Shown: positions 8,578 through 18,446, counted from the stretch's first letter. The stretch: 64,000 nucleotides of DNA from Nonlabens sp. (GCA_020630715.1 JAHDIQ010000005.1:201367-265366); one strand, 5' to 3'. A program made the numbers and translations. The notes: generated by a model from the sequence alone, not told the origin.

Positions 8578-9402
8578 TTATATCGCAACCGCACCTTTAA
8601 TTGCCGGATGTGGATCGTAGTTTTCTAGCGTGAAATCATCAAAGGTGAAATCAAAAATATCCTTAATTTCAGGATTCATTTTCATAGTAGGTAATGCTCT
8701 AGGCTCTCGTGATAGTTGCAAATTCACTTGTTCCATATGATTAGAGTAAATATGTACATCGCCAAAGGTGTGCACAAAATCTCCATATTCATAACCACAT
8801 ACCTGCGCCATCATCATGACCAGTAAAGCATAACTAGCTATATTAAAAGGAACACCTAGAAAAACATCTGCACTGCGCTGGTAGAGCTGGCAACTTAGTT
8901 TATTATCTGCTACGTAGAACTGAAAGAATGCGTGACATGGTGGTAACGCCGCTTTACCATTAGCAACATTTTCTTCAAAACTCACACTCGTATCTGGCAT
9001 CACGCTAGGATTCCATGCGCTCACCATCATCCTTCGACTGTTAGGATTTGATTTTAGCGTTTTGATAATCTCTTTAATTTGATCGATGCCTTCGCTATTC
9101 CAGTTGCGCCATTGATGACCATAAACGGGTCCTAAATCACCATTCTCATTTGCCCATTCATTCCATATACGCACACCATTTTCTTGCAGATATCCTACAT
9201 TAGTATCACCAGAAAGAAACCATAATAATTCATGGATAATCGACTTAAGGTGTAATTTTTTAGTAGTCACCATAGGAAAACCTTTTTGAAGGTCAAATCG
9301 CATTTGGTAACCAAAAACACTACGCGTTCCCGTTCCTGTACGGTCACCTTTATCAATTCCGTGATCAATTATATGCTGTAGTAAGTCGTGATATTGCTTC
9401 AT
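8578..9402 (-). CDS. thyA: Thymidylate synthase
   Basis: Converts dUMP to dTMP with methylene-tetrahydrofolate. 274 residues, close to the ThyA norm of 264. Seen: [12 protein letters not shown], the RIWNEWAN region, [12 protein letters not shown], the active-site cysteine C156 in [28 protein letters not shown], and HIYSNH. folA, often next to thyA, is not in the window; instead an unknown membrane protein follows by 1 bp. Confidence 0.98.
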   Translation of the reverse strand: MKQYHDLLQHIIDHGIDKGDRTGTGTRSVFGYQMRFDLQKGFPMVTTKKLHLKSIIHELLWFLSGDTNVGYLQENGVRIWNEWANENGDLGPVYGHQWRNWNSEGIDQIKEIIKTLKSNPNSRRMMVSAWNPSVMPDTSVSFEENVANGKAALPPCHAFFQFYVADNKLSCQLYQRSADVFLGVPFNIASYALLVMMMAQVCGYEYGDFVHTFGDVHIYSNHMEQVNLQLSREPRALPTMKMNPEIKDIFDFTFDDFTLENYDPHPAIKGAVAI

Positions 9403-9422
9403 AATGTTTGTAGATGTTTGGA

Positions 9423-9444
9423 TTACGCTTTCGCGAAAGCGTAA
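9423..9444. repeat. Dispersed palindrome, full 22-bp intergenic copy
   Basis: Complete perfect palindrome including the TTA/TAA ends; core GCTTTCGCGAAAGC at 9427-9440. It lies just upstream of thyA. Confidence 0.97.
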
Positions 9445-9548
9445 TAATAACAGCCTAATGCTTAATTACAAAATAGCGCAAAAAAATCTAGAATAAGGTG
9501 AAAAATGGAGTTGAATAAAGTAAAGTTTATCAACCGTTTTTAAATAAT

Positions 9549-9974
9549 TTAAGCCACCATCGTAAAAGTGCGCGCCCATGCGATAGCACTGTCCATGTTA
9601 TTAAATAGACCAAAAGATCCAGAATATTGCGATTGTTCTTTAACCGCACGATCTGCCTCCTGAGCACGATTAGAAACGATGGCAATGCCTACTAGTTTCT
9701 TAGGATCTACTAATTCATAAACCGTAATATCTACAGAATGGTGGAAAGTTCTATTAGAAATAAAAACATACGTATTGTCTTTATAATAAGCTTTCAGGTC
9801 TCCTAGTATTTGCATCGCGTTCTTGCGTTCTACAACTTCACCTTCATGAACATTACCTATAACATAATTTTCAAAAAAGTAAACTTCGCCAAAAGGATAA
9901 GTTACTTTGTGAATATGATTATGAGTATGTTTAGGTTCTAGCACGATTAACAGATTGTTATGATATAAGCTCAA
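9549..9974 (-). CDS. STAS/SpoIIAA-like hypothetical protein
   Basis: Up to 141 residues, cytoplasmic, no signal peptide. The alternation of strands and helices (VYFFENYVIGNVHEGEVV, AMQILGDLKAYYKDNTYVFI, DPKKLVGIAIVSNR, NMDSAIAWARTF) resembles the SpoIIAA/STAS-like small proteins of Flavobacteriia; this is a weak fold-level guess. The start is uncertain: the first codon is a TTG that overlaps a -7-like box TATTTTTG, and a GTG ten codons in (9942-9944) is an alternative. Single gene. Confidence 0.75.
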   Translation of the reverse strand: MSLYHNNLLIVLEPKHTHNHIHKVTYPFGEVYFFENYVIGNVHEGEVVERKNAMQILGDLKAYYKDNTYVFISNRTFHHSVDITVYELVDPKKLVGIAIVSNRAQEADRAVKEQSQYSGSFGLFNNMDSAIAWARTFTMVA

Positions 9975-10076
9975 AAATACTTAAAAAAAACAAAAAATGT
10001 AGCATTTTCGTTAACGATTTTATGATTAATAATAAACAAAAATACGTTTTAATCTAAATTGTGTGGAAGATTCAGC

Positions 10077-11870
10077 TTATCCGATTATCATTCCTGCGAT
10101 AGTTGCAGATATAAGTGATGCTATAGTACCACCGATTAAGGCTTTTAAACCAAATTTTGAGAGTTGCTTACGTTGTCCTGGTGCTAGAGATCCTATACCA
10201 CCTATCTGTATTCCTATGGATGCAAAATTTGCAAATCCGCATAACATGTAAGTAGCCATGATGATGGACTTTTCATAATGAAGATGCGTTGCATTAGTCA
10301 CGTTCTTTAAATCTGCTAATTGTATGTATCCTACAAATTCACTAGCTGCAAGTTTGATACCTAACAATTGGCCCATCAACGCCATGTCATCTGCAGCAAC
10401 ACCTATAAGCCACATTAAAGGCGCAAATAAATAACCTAAAAGGAATTCTAATGATAATTCAGAATATGGTGTGTTTGTAACTACCCATTCATTTAAGGTG
10501 GTCACGCTTCCTACCCATCCTAGGATCCCATTTGTCATTGCAATAAATGCTACAAAAACCAGTAGCATAGCTCCTACATTAACGGCTAGTTTAAGTCCTT
10601 CTGTTGTTCCATTTGCGATTGCATCTAGGATGTTAGATCCTATTTTTTCTTTGGAAACTTCTACGTTAGTATTGATTTCTTCAGTTTGTGGAAAGAGTAT
10701 TTTTGAAATTACGATAGCTCCTGGAGCTGCCATAACTGATGCTGCAAGTAAATGCTTTGCATAAACTAATCGTAATATTGGATCATCACCACCTAAAAAC
10801 CCAATGTATGCGGCAAGAACAGCACCTGCTACGGTTGCCATACCACCTATCATAACTAGTAAGATTTCAGACTTATTCATTTTTTCTAAATAGGCCTTAA
10901 TCAGTAATGGTGCTTCTGTCTGTCCTAGAAAGATATTACCGGCAACGCTTAAACTCTCTGCGCCAGAGATTTTAAGCAATTTAGTCAATAACCAGCCAAA
11001 TGCTTTTACTACCTTCTGTATTACACCTAGGTAGAATAGCACAGAAGTTAATGCAGAAAAGAATATAATAGTAGGTAACACTTGAAAAGCAAATATGAAT
11101 CCGTAAGAATTCACATCCATCACACCGCTAAAAAGAAATTCGCTTCCAGCTCTTGTAAAGTCTAGGATATTTATAAAGACTTGTCCTATGCTTTCAAAAA
11201 TGACTTTTATGAATTTTACCTTTAGTACACCTATCGCAATAACAAGTTGGAACGCTAGACCTAAACCTACTGTTTTCCAGTTAATCGCCTTGCGGTTACT
11301 GCTAAATAAAAAGGCAATAAAAATGAGTGTCACCATTCCTAAAGCACCACGCCACAAACTAGTTAAAGAGAATCCCTGACTAGGTATGATTTTATCTGCG
11401 GTGATTTCTTGAACTATAAAATCAGGATGATCGCTACTTACATAACTCAAAACTGTATTCCCGTTTTTAATGACGAGTTGATCAGGTTGTTGTTGTATGA
11501 TCTCGTAATACTTATCTATTACGGTAGGGACTTTCTGTTTGAATACTAGTAAATTATTATTCTGTAACCATATTCCCTTATTGAATTCTTTACCAGTTAA
11601 GGTCGCGTAATCACCATTTTCTTTGAGCTCTAAAAATTCTTTTCCTTTAGTTATTTCAATCTTACTAGAGATCCTATCAGGATAGCTTTCATAAATAAGA
11701 TGTTGATTCAATTGCCAGAAATTGAGTTTTCCATCTTTCTGCGCTTTTTGTTGTGTTTTCTGATAGGTGAGAAGTGTGGAGTCATTATTTATAACAACAC
11801 TGTCGTTTTGTGAAAAGGCATGAGTCGTTATAAAAAATATCGATGCAAAAGCTAGAATGATGGACTTCAT
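10077..11870 (-). CDS. nupC: Na+-dependent nucleoside transporter (CNT family)
   Basis: 597 residues. A signal peptide (MKSIILAFASIFFITTHAFS) and about 145 further extracytoplasmic residues precede the concentrative nucleoside transporter core, which starts near residue 175. Core motifs seen: VFINILDFTRAGSEFLF, FAFQVLPTIIFFSAL, GQTEAPLLIKAYL, ELLL-like MIGGMATVAGAVLAAY and YMLCGFANFASIGIQIGG. The core should take up nucleosides with Na+. The N-terminal domain is absent from E. coli NupC; it looks lipocalin-like and could help capture substrate. The gene is 14 bp downstream of the bifunctional-nuclease gene, so the two are probably one transcript. Confidence 0.93.
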   Translation of the reverse strand: MKSIILAFASIFFITTHAFSQNDSVVINNDSTLLTYQKTQQKAQKDGKLNFWQLNQHLIYESYPDRISSKIEITKGKEFLELKENGDYATLTGKEFNKGIWLQNNNLLVFKQKVPTVIDKYYEIIQQQPDQLVIKNGNTVLSYVSSDHPDFIVQEITADKIIPSQGFSLTSLWRGALGMVTLIFIAFLFSSNRKAINWKTVGLGLAFQLVIAIGVLKVKFIKVIFESIGQVFINILDFTRAGSEFLFSGVMDVNSYGFIFAFQVLPTIIFFSALTSVLFYLGVIQKVVKAFGWLLTKLLKISGAESLSVAGNIFLGQTEAPLLIKAYLEKMNKSEILLVMIGGMATVAGAVLAAYIGFLGGDDPILRLVYAKHLLAASVMAAPGAIVISKILFPQTEEINTNVEVSKEKIGSNILDAIANGTTEGLKLAVNVGAMLLVFVAFIAMTNGILGWVGSVTTLNEWVVTNTPYSELSLEFLLGYLFAPLMWLIGVAADDMALMGQLLGIKLAASEFVGYIQLADLKNVTNATHLHYEKSIIMATYMLCGFANFASIGIQIGGIGSLAPGQRKQLSKFGLKALIGGTIASLISATIAGMIIG

Positions 11871-11884
11871 AGGTTAGTGTTAGG

Positions 11885-12502
11885 TTATCGTTTAGATAGT
11901 TCGTCACGTAATCTTGCAGCTAATTCATAGTTTTCATTTCCTACGGCTTCATCCAGCATTTTTTCAATTTCTGCCTGAGATAAATGACTATAATCATCGC
12001 TACTAGATCTAGTAGTGGTCATGATTTCTTCTATAAATTCTTGTTGCTCTTCATCATCTATATCTTCACGTAATTCTTTATCAGGCTGGATATGTTGATT
12101 CACGCCAGCTTCATCTAGAATGTTCTCGTAGGTAAAAACAGGTGCTTTAAAACGAACAGCTAGTGCAATGGCATCACTAGTGCGTGCGTCAATGATTTCT
12201 TCAATTTTATCGCGTTCACAAATTAGACTACTGTAGAAAACACCATCTACTAATTTATGAATAATGACTTGCTTTACTTTAATATCAAAACGCTCTGCAA
12301 ATGTTTTAAAAAGATCATGGGTAAGTGGTCGCGGTGGCCTAATATCTGCCTCTAGGGCAATAGCGATACTTTGTGCTTCAAATGCTCCTATGATGATAGG
12401 TAGTTTGCGATCGCCACCAGCTTCTTTAAGAACTAGTGCATAAGCACCATTCTGTGTCTGGCTGTAGGATATTCCTCTAATGTTAAGTCTTCTTAGACTC
12501 AT
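11885..12502 (-). CDS. Bifunctional nuclease (BFN) domain protein with UVR motif
   Basis: 205 residues. Residues about 1-140 match the BFN/DUF151 domain (LKEAGGDRKLPIIIGAFEAQ in pieces, IALEADIRPPRPLTHDL, DARTSDAIALAVRF). The C-terminus has a UvrB/UvrC-type helical motif, LDEAVGNENYELAARLRDEL. Plant and some bacterial BFN proteins have DNase/RNase activity; whether this one does is not shown. It is first in a two-gene unit with the nucleoside transporter, an attractive nucleic-acid breakdown and uptake pairing, but that is inference. Confidence 0.9.
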   Translation of the reverse strand: MSLRRLNIRGISYSQTQNGAYALVLKEAGGDRKLPIIIGAFEAQSIAIALEADIRPPRPLTHDLFKTFAERFDIKVKQVIIHKLVDGVFYSSLICERDKIEEIIDARTSDAIALAVRFKAPVFTYENILDEAGVNQHIQPDKELREDIDDEEQQEFIEEIMTTTRSSSDDYSHLSQAEIEKMLDEAVGNENYELAARLRDELSKR

Positions 12503-12518
12503 GTTGATGGTTTGGTAT

Positions 12519-12568
12519 CAAAAAAAAGCTGTGCAAAAATGAGTGTTTTTCTCATAATGCACAGCCTT
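12519..12568 (-). terminator. Long-stem terminator downstream of etfA
   Basis: Outer arms AAGCTGTGCA (12527-12536 region) and TGCACAGCCTT (12558-12568), with an inner hairpin GAGTG/CTCAT type in the loop. On the minus strand it runs into a T stretch. It lies about 180 bp after etfA and just before the BFN gene. Confidence 0.75.
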
Positions 12569-12746
12569 AAATTTAAGAAAATCTTAATTAGTTATTAAAT
12601 GAGCATTTTTTCAAGTTTAAAAATCAACGTTTTTAAGTTCAAAGTTCAATGTCTAAAGCTTCAAGTTCCAAACTGCAATTCTTAATTCAAAGCTGCATTT
12701 AAATAATTAGAACTAACAGCTAAAAATCACGACTCAAGTCTTAAAA

Positions 12747-13715
12747 TTATACGTTTGCCGCCTTAAAAGCTTTTATTTTTTCAATAAGTGCTGGTACTAC
12801 TTCAAAAGCATCACCTACCACACCGTAATCTGCTGCTTTGAAAAAAGGTGCTTCTGGATCTGTATTGATCACCACTTTTACCTTTGAAGAGCTTACTCCT
12901 GCAAGATGTTGTATCGCACCAGAAATACCAATTGCGATATACAAGTTAGTAGCTACTGGCTTACCCGTTTGTCCTACGTGCTCTCCATGTGGTCTCCATC
13001 CCATATCACTTACTGGCTTAGAGCATGCCGTAGCCGCACCTAGTACATCTGCTAGTTCTTCTATCATTCCCCAGTTTTCTGGTCCTTTCATTCCACGTCC
13101 TGCGCTTACCACTACATCTGCATCTGCGATGCTTACTTTATCTGTAGCTTTATCTACAGATTGTACTTGTACTTTAAAATCGTCATCACTTAATGTGGCG
13201 CTAAATGCTTCAACACTACAATCTGTTGGGTTCTCATGTAATCCATAAGAATTGTTAGAAACACCTACTAGTTTGTGGTCTGTAGTGATTTCTGTCATTC
13301 CAAATGCTTTATTTGTAAAAACAGATCTTTTTACAGTAAATGGCGCTGCACTAGATGGTAATTCCATCACGTTAGTTGCATATCCTGCATCTAGGTGTAC
13401 ACTTAATAAAGATCCTAGATATTTAGAATCTGCACTAGAACCTATAATGATGGTTGTTGCGCCACTAGCCTTTGCGGCTTGGGCAATAGCATCTGCATAA
13501 GCAGCTGCTGTGAATTTTTCTAATTTAGAATCTGTGATGTTCATCAATTTAGAAACGCCATAAGTTCCTAAGTCGCCTGCGCCGTTTGCATTAAATGCTA
13601 CTGCAGTTACGGTAGTTCCTAGCATATCTGCTACACCTTTTCCATAACTTGCTACCTCGTAAGAAGCTTTTTTGAAGTTCCCGCCTTCTGATTCTGTATA
13701 AACTAAAACTGACAT
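12747..13715 (-). CDS. etfA: Electron transfer flavoprotein, alpha subunit
   Basis: FAD-binding subunit of ETF, which takes electrons from acyl-CoA dehydrogenases. 322 residues. Seen: the C-terminal FAD domain signature ADVVVSAGRGMKGPENW, then ATACSKPVSDMGWRPHGEHVGQTGKPV (in pieces), YIAIGISGAIQHLAGV, VVINTDPEAPFFKAADYGVVGD. It follows etfB with about 97 bp between them, in which a palindrome copy sits. An acyl-CoA dehydrogenase partner is encoded at 60.7-61.8 kb. Confidence 0.97.
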   Translation of the reverse strand: MSVLVYTESEGGNFKKASYEVASYGKGVADMLGTTVTAVAFNANGAGDLGTYGVSKLMNITDSKLEKFTAAAYADAIAQAAKASGATTIIIGSSADSKYLGSLLSVHLDAGYATNVMELPSSAAPFTVKRSVFTNKAFGMTEITTDHKLVGVSNNSYGLHENPTDCSVEAFSATLSDDDFKVQVQSVDKATDKVSIADADVVVSAGRGMKGPENWGMIEELADVLGAATACSKPVSDMGWRPHGEHVGQTGKPVATNLYIAIGISGAIQHLAGVSSSKVKVVINTDPEAPFFKAADYGVVGDAFEVVPALIEKIKAFKAANV

Positions 13716-13761
13716 AGTGTATAATTTTTTGCAGCCGTTTTAAAGCTGTGAATTGTTGTGA

Positions 13762-13779
13762 TTACGCTTTCGCGAAAGC
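13762..13779. repeat. Dispersed palindrome between etfB and etfA
   Basis: Perfect core at 13766-13779, preceded by TTAC and followed by GAAATAA. It is placed inside what should be a two-gene operon. Confidence 0.95.
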
Positions 13780-13812
13780 GAAATAAAATAAGCGTAATGC
13801 TATAAATATTTT

Positions 13813-14559
13813 TTAAAGTGCCTTTGCCTCGTTGTGCAATAAATCGATCAATTGATCAAGGTTATCTGCTGGGACTAATTTTACATCACCTTTAGGTGCA
13901 GGTTTTTCAAATGAAACCGTTTTAGTCTCCACGCCAGTTGCAACAGGTGCTACGACATTTAATGGCTTTTTACGTGCCATCATGATACCACGCATATTAG
14001 GAATTCTTAAGTCGCTTTCTTCTACTAGACCTTTCTGTCCACCTATTACCAGCGGTAAGCTAGCGGTTACGGTTTCTTTTCCACCATCAATTTCACGAGT
14101 TGCTGTTGCAGTATTACCGTCCACTTCTAATGCGATACAAGTGTTTACAAAACTCGCACCTGTCATAGCGGCTACCATTCCCGGAACCATTCCACCATTA
14201 TAATCGATCGATTCGCGACCAGCGATGACTAGATTGTAATCACCATTTTTTACTACTTGTGCAAGCTCTTGTGCTACGGCATATCCATCTAGTGCTGGTG
14301 CATCCACACGTATGGCACTATCTGCTCCTATAGCAAGTGCTTTACGTAAGGTAGGTTCAACCTCTGCACCACCTACGGTGACAACTTCTACGGTTGCACC
14401 TTGTTTTTCTTTAAACCACATCGCACGTGTAAGACCAAATTCATCATTAGGATTAATCACAAATTGAACTCCATTTGTGTCAAACTGAGTATTATTTTCA
14501 GTGAAATTAATCTTTGAAGTGGTATCTGGCACATGGCTGATACAAACTAATATCTTCAT
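13813..14559 (-). CDS. etfB: Electron transfer flavoprotein, beta subunit
   Basis: AMP-binding subunit of ETF, 248 residues. Seen: MKILVCISHVPDTTSKINF at the start, FVINPNDEFGLTRA, GGAEVEPTLRKALAIGAD, AGRESIDYNGGMVPGMVAA and the late signature LRIPNMRGIMMARKKPL. It is the promoter-proximal gene of etfBA and is divergent from pdhB. Confidence 0.97.
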   Translation of the reverse strand: MKILVCISHVPDTTSKINFTENNTQFDTNGVQFVINPNDEFGLTRAMWFKEKQGATVEVVTVGGAEVEPTLRKALAIGADSAIRVDAPALDGYAVAQELAQVVKNGDYNLVIAGRESIDYNGGMVPGMVAAMTGASFVNTCIALEVDGNTATATREIDGGKETVTASLPLVIGGQKGLVEESDLRIPNMRGIMMARKKPLNVVAPVATGVETKTVSFEKPAPKGDVKLVPADNLDQLIDLLHNEAKAL

Positions 14560-14680
14560 ATTTTGGGCAATTTTATGTTGTTTCTAAAACGATTGCGAAA
14601 ATAGTACAAAAAGCTCAAAAAAGCTATGCATGCATAATAAATTTATGGAGTTTTAGCCAAGTTTAACTAGACTTTATCAC

Positions 14681-14729
14681 TAACGATTTGAATTTATTGT
14701 GATAACAACTGGATACAACTAAATCGTTA
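14681..14729. promoter_or_regulatory. Inverted repeat in the etfB-pdhB divergent region
   Basis: TAACGATTT (14681-14689) is repeated inverted as AAATCGTTA (14721-14729) with 31 bp between. The spacing fits a looped or two-site operator shared by the divergent genes, but a chance match is possible. Confidence 0.35.
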
Positions 14730-14833
14730 TCGTTGTGAATAGCTGGTTTATCGTTTGTTTTTTATTTCCAAAAATGTAGGGCATAACAAATAGGTGACTT
14801 ATTTTTGTGAACTGTTGTAAAACAAATTTGTTT

Positions 14834-15811
14834 ATGAAGACCATACAATTTCGCGAGGCAGTTGCCGAAGCAATGAGTGAAGAAATGAGACGTGACGAGT
14901 CTGTTTACCTAATGGGTGAAGAGGTTGCAGAATATAATGGTGCTTATAAGGCGTCAAAGGGAATGCTAGATGAATTCGGTGCTAAGCGTGTGATTGATAC
15001 ACCTATCTCTGAATTAGGATTTGCTGGTATTGCCATAGGTTCTACCATGACGGGTAATCGCCCTATTGTAGAATACATGACGTTCAATTTCTCACTAGTA
15101 GGAATTGATCAGATTATTAATAATGCGGCAAAAATACGCCAGATGTCTGGTGGACAGTTGAAATGTCCTATCGTTTTCCGTGGTCCTACGGCTAGTGCTG
15201 GTCAATTAGCAGCGACGCATTCACAAGCATTTGAAAGCTGGTTTGCAAATACGCCAGGTCTTAAAGTGATCGTACCATCTAATCCTTATGATTGTAAAGG
15301 ACTTTTAAAGGCAGCGATACGAGATGATGATCCAGTAATTTTTATGGAATCAGAACAGATGTACGGTGATAAAGGTGAAGTGCCAGATGGTGAGTATGTG
15401 TTACCTATAGGTGTTGCAGATATTAAAAGAGAAGGAACAGACGTAACGATTGTTTCCTTTGGTAAGATTATTAAGGAAGCTTACAAAGCAGCAGATGAAT
15501 TAGAAAAAGATGGCATCTCTTGCGAGATCATTGATTTAAGAACGGTACGTCCTTATGATAAAGAAGCGATTTTAGAGTCGGTTAAGAAAACAAACCGTTT
15601 AGTAATCCTAGAAGAAGCATGGCCATTTGGTAATGTATCTACTGAGATTTCTCACATGGTACAGGCAGAGGCTTTTGACTATTTAGACGCTCCAGTATAT
15701 AAAATTAATACGGCAGATACGCCAGCACCATATTCCCCAGTTTTATTAAAAGAGTGGTTGCCTAATCATCAGGATGTGATTGATGGTGTGAAGAAAGTGA
15801 TGTATAGATAA
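14834..15811 (+). CDS. pdhB: Pyruvate dehydrogenase E1 component, beta subunit
   Basis: Beta subunit of the thiamine-diphosphate E1 of the pyruvate (or branched-chain 2-oxoacid) dehydrogenase complex. About 325 residues from ATG 14834; the nine codons upstream (MNCCKTNLF) are not family-like. Seen: TIQFREAVAEAMSEEMRRD, ISELGFAGIAIGSTMTGNRP, GQLAATHSQAFESWFANTPGL, VPSNPYDCKGLLKAAIRDDDPV, and the C-terminal ILEEAWPFGNVSTEIS region. E1 alpha and E2/E3 genes are not in the window. A hairpin terminator follows at 15834-15862. Confidence 0.96.
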   Translation: MKTIQFREAVAEAMSEEMRRDESVYLMGEEVAEYNGAYKASKGMLDEFGAKRVIDTPISELGFAGIAIGSTMTGNRPIVEYMTFNFSLVGIDQIINNAAKIRQMSGGQLKCPIVFRGPTASAGQLAATHSQAFESWFANTPGLKVIVPSNPYDCKGLLKAAIRDDDPVIFMESEQMYGDKGEVPDGEYVLPIGVADIKREGTDVTIVSFGKIIKEAYKAADELEKDGISCEIIDLRTVRPYDKEAILESVKKTNRLVILEEAWPFGNVSTEISHMVQAEAFDYLDAPVYKINTADTPAPYSPVLLKEWLPNHQDVIDGVKKVMYR

Positions 15812-15833
15812 ACTGATTTTTATCGATAATAAT

Positions 15834-15862
15834 AAAAACCCAATCGTTAGATTGGGTTTTTT
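15834..15862 (+). terminator. Rho-independent terminator after pdhB
   Basis: 10-bp arms AAACCCAATC (15836-15845) and GATTGGGTTT (15850-15859), tetraloop GTTA, then a T run. Confidence 0.92.
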
Positions 15863-15926
15863 AGTTGCTATAAAACATTTAACTTAAAAAGTAGTTTTAT
15901 ATTCGACAACTTATAGCTCTAACTAT

Positions 15927-18446
15927 ATGATGATGAATTACGCTTTCGCGAAAGCGAAATACCAAAACCTCATTGCTCTAATATTTATATTAGTGACATC
16001 TACCATAGTTGCACAAACTAAAGTAGGTGGCGTGATCTATGATGAATATGGCGATACCGTACCATTTGCAAATGTGGTGTTTCCTAACTCTGGAGAAGGA
16101 ACTATTTCTAATGATGATGGACGTTTTTATTTACAATCTGATAATACCTATGATACTTTAGTTATTTCTTTTTTGGGTTATGAAACAACTACGATTCAAT
16201 TAGACAAAAAAGTGAATCTAGATTTAAGTATTACCTTAAAATCAGAAACTGCGGCGCTAGATGCTGTAGTTGTTTATTCTGGAAAGACGAGTAAGAAGAA
16301 CAATCCAGCGCTGGATATCTTACGTAAAGTCTGGGAAAACAGACGTAAAAATGGATTATCTCAATTCAAACAATATCAGTACGATAAATATGAGAAGTTA
16401 GAATTTGATATGAATACCATTGATAGTGCCATGATAAATTCAAAGCTATTCCGTGGGATGGAGTTTATTTTTAATTATGCAGATACCAGTGCCGTAACTG
16501 GTAAAACTTATTTACCCATTTTTATAAATGAATCACTAGCAACAGTTTATGGTGATAATGAAATTAATAAGGAAAAAACGAATGTAAAAGCAAATAAGAA
16601 TTCTGGTTTCTCAAACAATCAGACCATTATCGCTTTTGTTAAAGATCTTTATGCAGATATTGATGTGTATGAGCGCTATTTAAAGTTTTTTGAAAAGAGT
16701 TTTACTAGTCCGGTAGGTAAAAGTGGGATAGATACGTACAACTATGTATTAAAGGATACCGCAATGGTTGATGGTGTTGAGGCATATAACATTGTTTATT
16801 ATCCGCGTCGTAAAGGTGAGTTGACTTTTAAGGGAGATTTTTGGGTAGCTGCAGATAGTTATGCGATTAAAGAAATCAATTTACAAGCTACTAAAAGTGC
16901 TAATGTGAATTGGGTAAAAGAAATTTACATTGAGCAAGAATTTGATGTGCTTAATGATAGCTTATTTTTAATTACGCGAGATTACTTTATGAGTGATTTT
17001 GCGCTTAATAAAAAAGAATCTTCAAAAGGTATTTACGGTAAGCGCACTACACTTTTTGATAATTATGAGTTTGACATTGCAAAAGATCCAGAGTTTTACA
17101 GACGTAGAGTAAATGACTATGATCCAGAGATTTATGATCGTGATGAAGCATACTGGGATAAAAATCGTTTAGAACAACTTAATAAAGATGAGAAGCAAAT
17201 CTATACCATGCTGGATACCCTAAAGACAAATACAAAGTTTAAACGTTTGTATAATCTAGGAACGATTCTAGCTAGTGGATATTATGAGTTTGATGGGTTT
17301 GATGTAGGACCTATTTTTTCTGTATTCGGTTTTAACGATGTAGAAGGATTGCGACTGCGCGGTGGTGGACGTACCTTTTTCTCTTCAAATGATCTATGGC
17401 GACTTGAAGGTTATGGTGCTTATGGTTTTAGAGACGATCAGTTTAAGTATGGTATCGCTGGTAAATGGTTGCTAGATCGTAAAAGTAGATTAACCATATC
17501 AGGTGGTAATCGTAGAGATATTGAACAACTAGGTGCGAGTTTAACTAATACAAATGATGTGCTAGGACGTAGTCTAGCTTCTAGCGCATTAGTTACTGCT
17601 GGGAATGTAACTAGTTTATCTAGCATTAATTTATCCACATTTGCCGTGAGTTTTGAACCTAAATACAATCTGGAATTTAGACTAGGAACTAGTTATAGAA
17701 CGATTAAAAGTGGAAATCCAGATGTATTTAGTTTAGATTATTTTGATCCAGAATCACCTACAGGTATCGCTACAGAAACCCGACAAGCAGACGCTAGTTT
17801 AAGCATGACTTATACACCAGGTCGTAAAACATCAAATTATGGAGTAGATCGCACCTTAATTAATGGTGGTGCGTATCCTATATTATTTATGAATTACACT
17901 AGAGGATTTAAAGGAATTTTAGATAGTGATTTTGATTTTGACAAGCTACAGTTTTATTACAGTCATCCATTTCAGTTTGGGCCTTTTGGAAGGTTAACCG
18001 CTCGTGTAGAGGCTGGAAAAACTTTTGGTGCAGTTCCTTTAGCGCTACTGGATGTGGTTCCAGGGAACCAGACGTTTTTTAATATTCAAGGAACATTCAA
18101 TACCATGAATTTCTATGAATTTGTAAGTGATCAATATGTCACCATGCATTTGAATCATAATTTTAATGGTAGATTATTTTCTAGAATACCATTGTTAAGA
18201 GAATTGAATTTACGCGAGTTAGTAGGCGTAAGAGCCGTTTATGGTACCATAAGCGATGAAAATATAGCTTTAAATGCTAGCGGTTTAACCTATCAAGCGC
18301 CAGAAGATATATATTGGGAATACAGCGCTGGAATAGGGAATATCTTCAAAGTCTTCCGTCTAGACGTGAGTTTTAGAGGTGGATATAACTTTTTGCCAGA
18401 TGCCCGACGCGTTGCTGTGACTGGTAGTTTTGGGTTTACGTTTTAA
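15927..18446 (+). CDS. DUF5686 / carboxypeptidase-regulatory-like outer-membrane protein
   Basis: 839 residues. A signal peptide (hydrophobic ALIFILVTSTIVAQ) is followed by a carboxypeptidase-D regulatory-like beta-sandwich (VGGVIYDEYGDTVPFANVVF, NDDGRFYLQ, VISFLGYETTTIQL), a DUF5686-type middle and a long C-terminal region with the alternating aromatic strands of an outer-membrane barrel, ending in FGFTF. Function of the family is unknown; by texture it is a surface or outer-membrane protein. Three ATGs occur in a row at the start. Oddity: the dispersed palindrome supplies codons 4-9 (YAFAKA) just before the hydrophobic signal core. Confidence 0.9.
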   Translation: MMMNYAFAKAKYQNLIALIFILVTSTIVAQTKVGGVIYDEYGDTVPFANVVFPNSGEGTISNDDGRFYLQSDNTYDTLVISFLGYETTTIQLDKKVNLDLSITLKSETAALDAVVVYSGKTSKKNNPALDILRKVWENRRKNGLSQFKQYQYDKYEKLEFDMNTIDSAMINSKLFRGMEFIFNYADTSAVTGKTYLPIFINESLATVYGDNEINKEKTNVKANKNSGFSNNQTIIAFVKDLYADIDVYERYLKFFEKSFTSPVGKSGIDTYNYVLKDTAMVDGVEAYNIVYYPRRKGELTFKGDFWVAADSYAIKEINLQATKSANVNWVKEIYIEQEFDVLNDSLFLITRDYFMSDFALNKKESSKGIYGKRTTLFDNYEFDIAKDPEFYRRRVNDYDPEIYDRDEAYWDKNRLEQLNKDEKQIYTMLDTLKTNTKFKRLYNLGTILASGYYEFDGFDVGPIFSVFGFNDVEGLRLRGGGRTFFSSNDLWRLEGYGAYGFRDDQFKYGIAGKWLLDRKSRLTISGGNRRDIEQLGASLTNTNDVLGRSLASSALVTAGNVTSLSSINLSTFAVSFEPKYNLEFRLGTSYRTIKSGNPDVFSLDYFDPESPTGIATETRQADASLSMTYTPGRKTSNYGVDRTLINGGAYPILFMNYTRGFKGILDSDFDFDKLQFYYSHPFQFGPFGRLTARVEAGKTFGAVPLALLDVVPGNQTFFNIQGTFNTMNFYEFVSDQYVTMHLNHNFNGRLFSRIPLLRELNLRELVGVRAVYGTISDENIALNASGLTYQAPEDIYWEYSAGIGNIFKVFRLDVSFRGGYNFLPDARRVAVTGSFGFTF
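15938..15958. repeat. Dispersed palindrome in DUF5686 gene (frame AFAKA)
   Basis: Perfect core 15942-15955, encoding YAFAKAK. It is part of a 33-base stretch (15931-15963) identical to one inside hemW at 32947-32979. Confidence 0.97.

Noticed and set aside
12838-13500. Plus-strand frames antisense to etfA
   Set aside because: Shadows of a well-defined gene.
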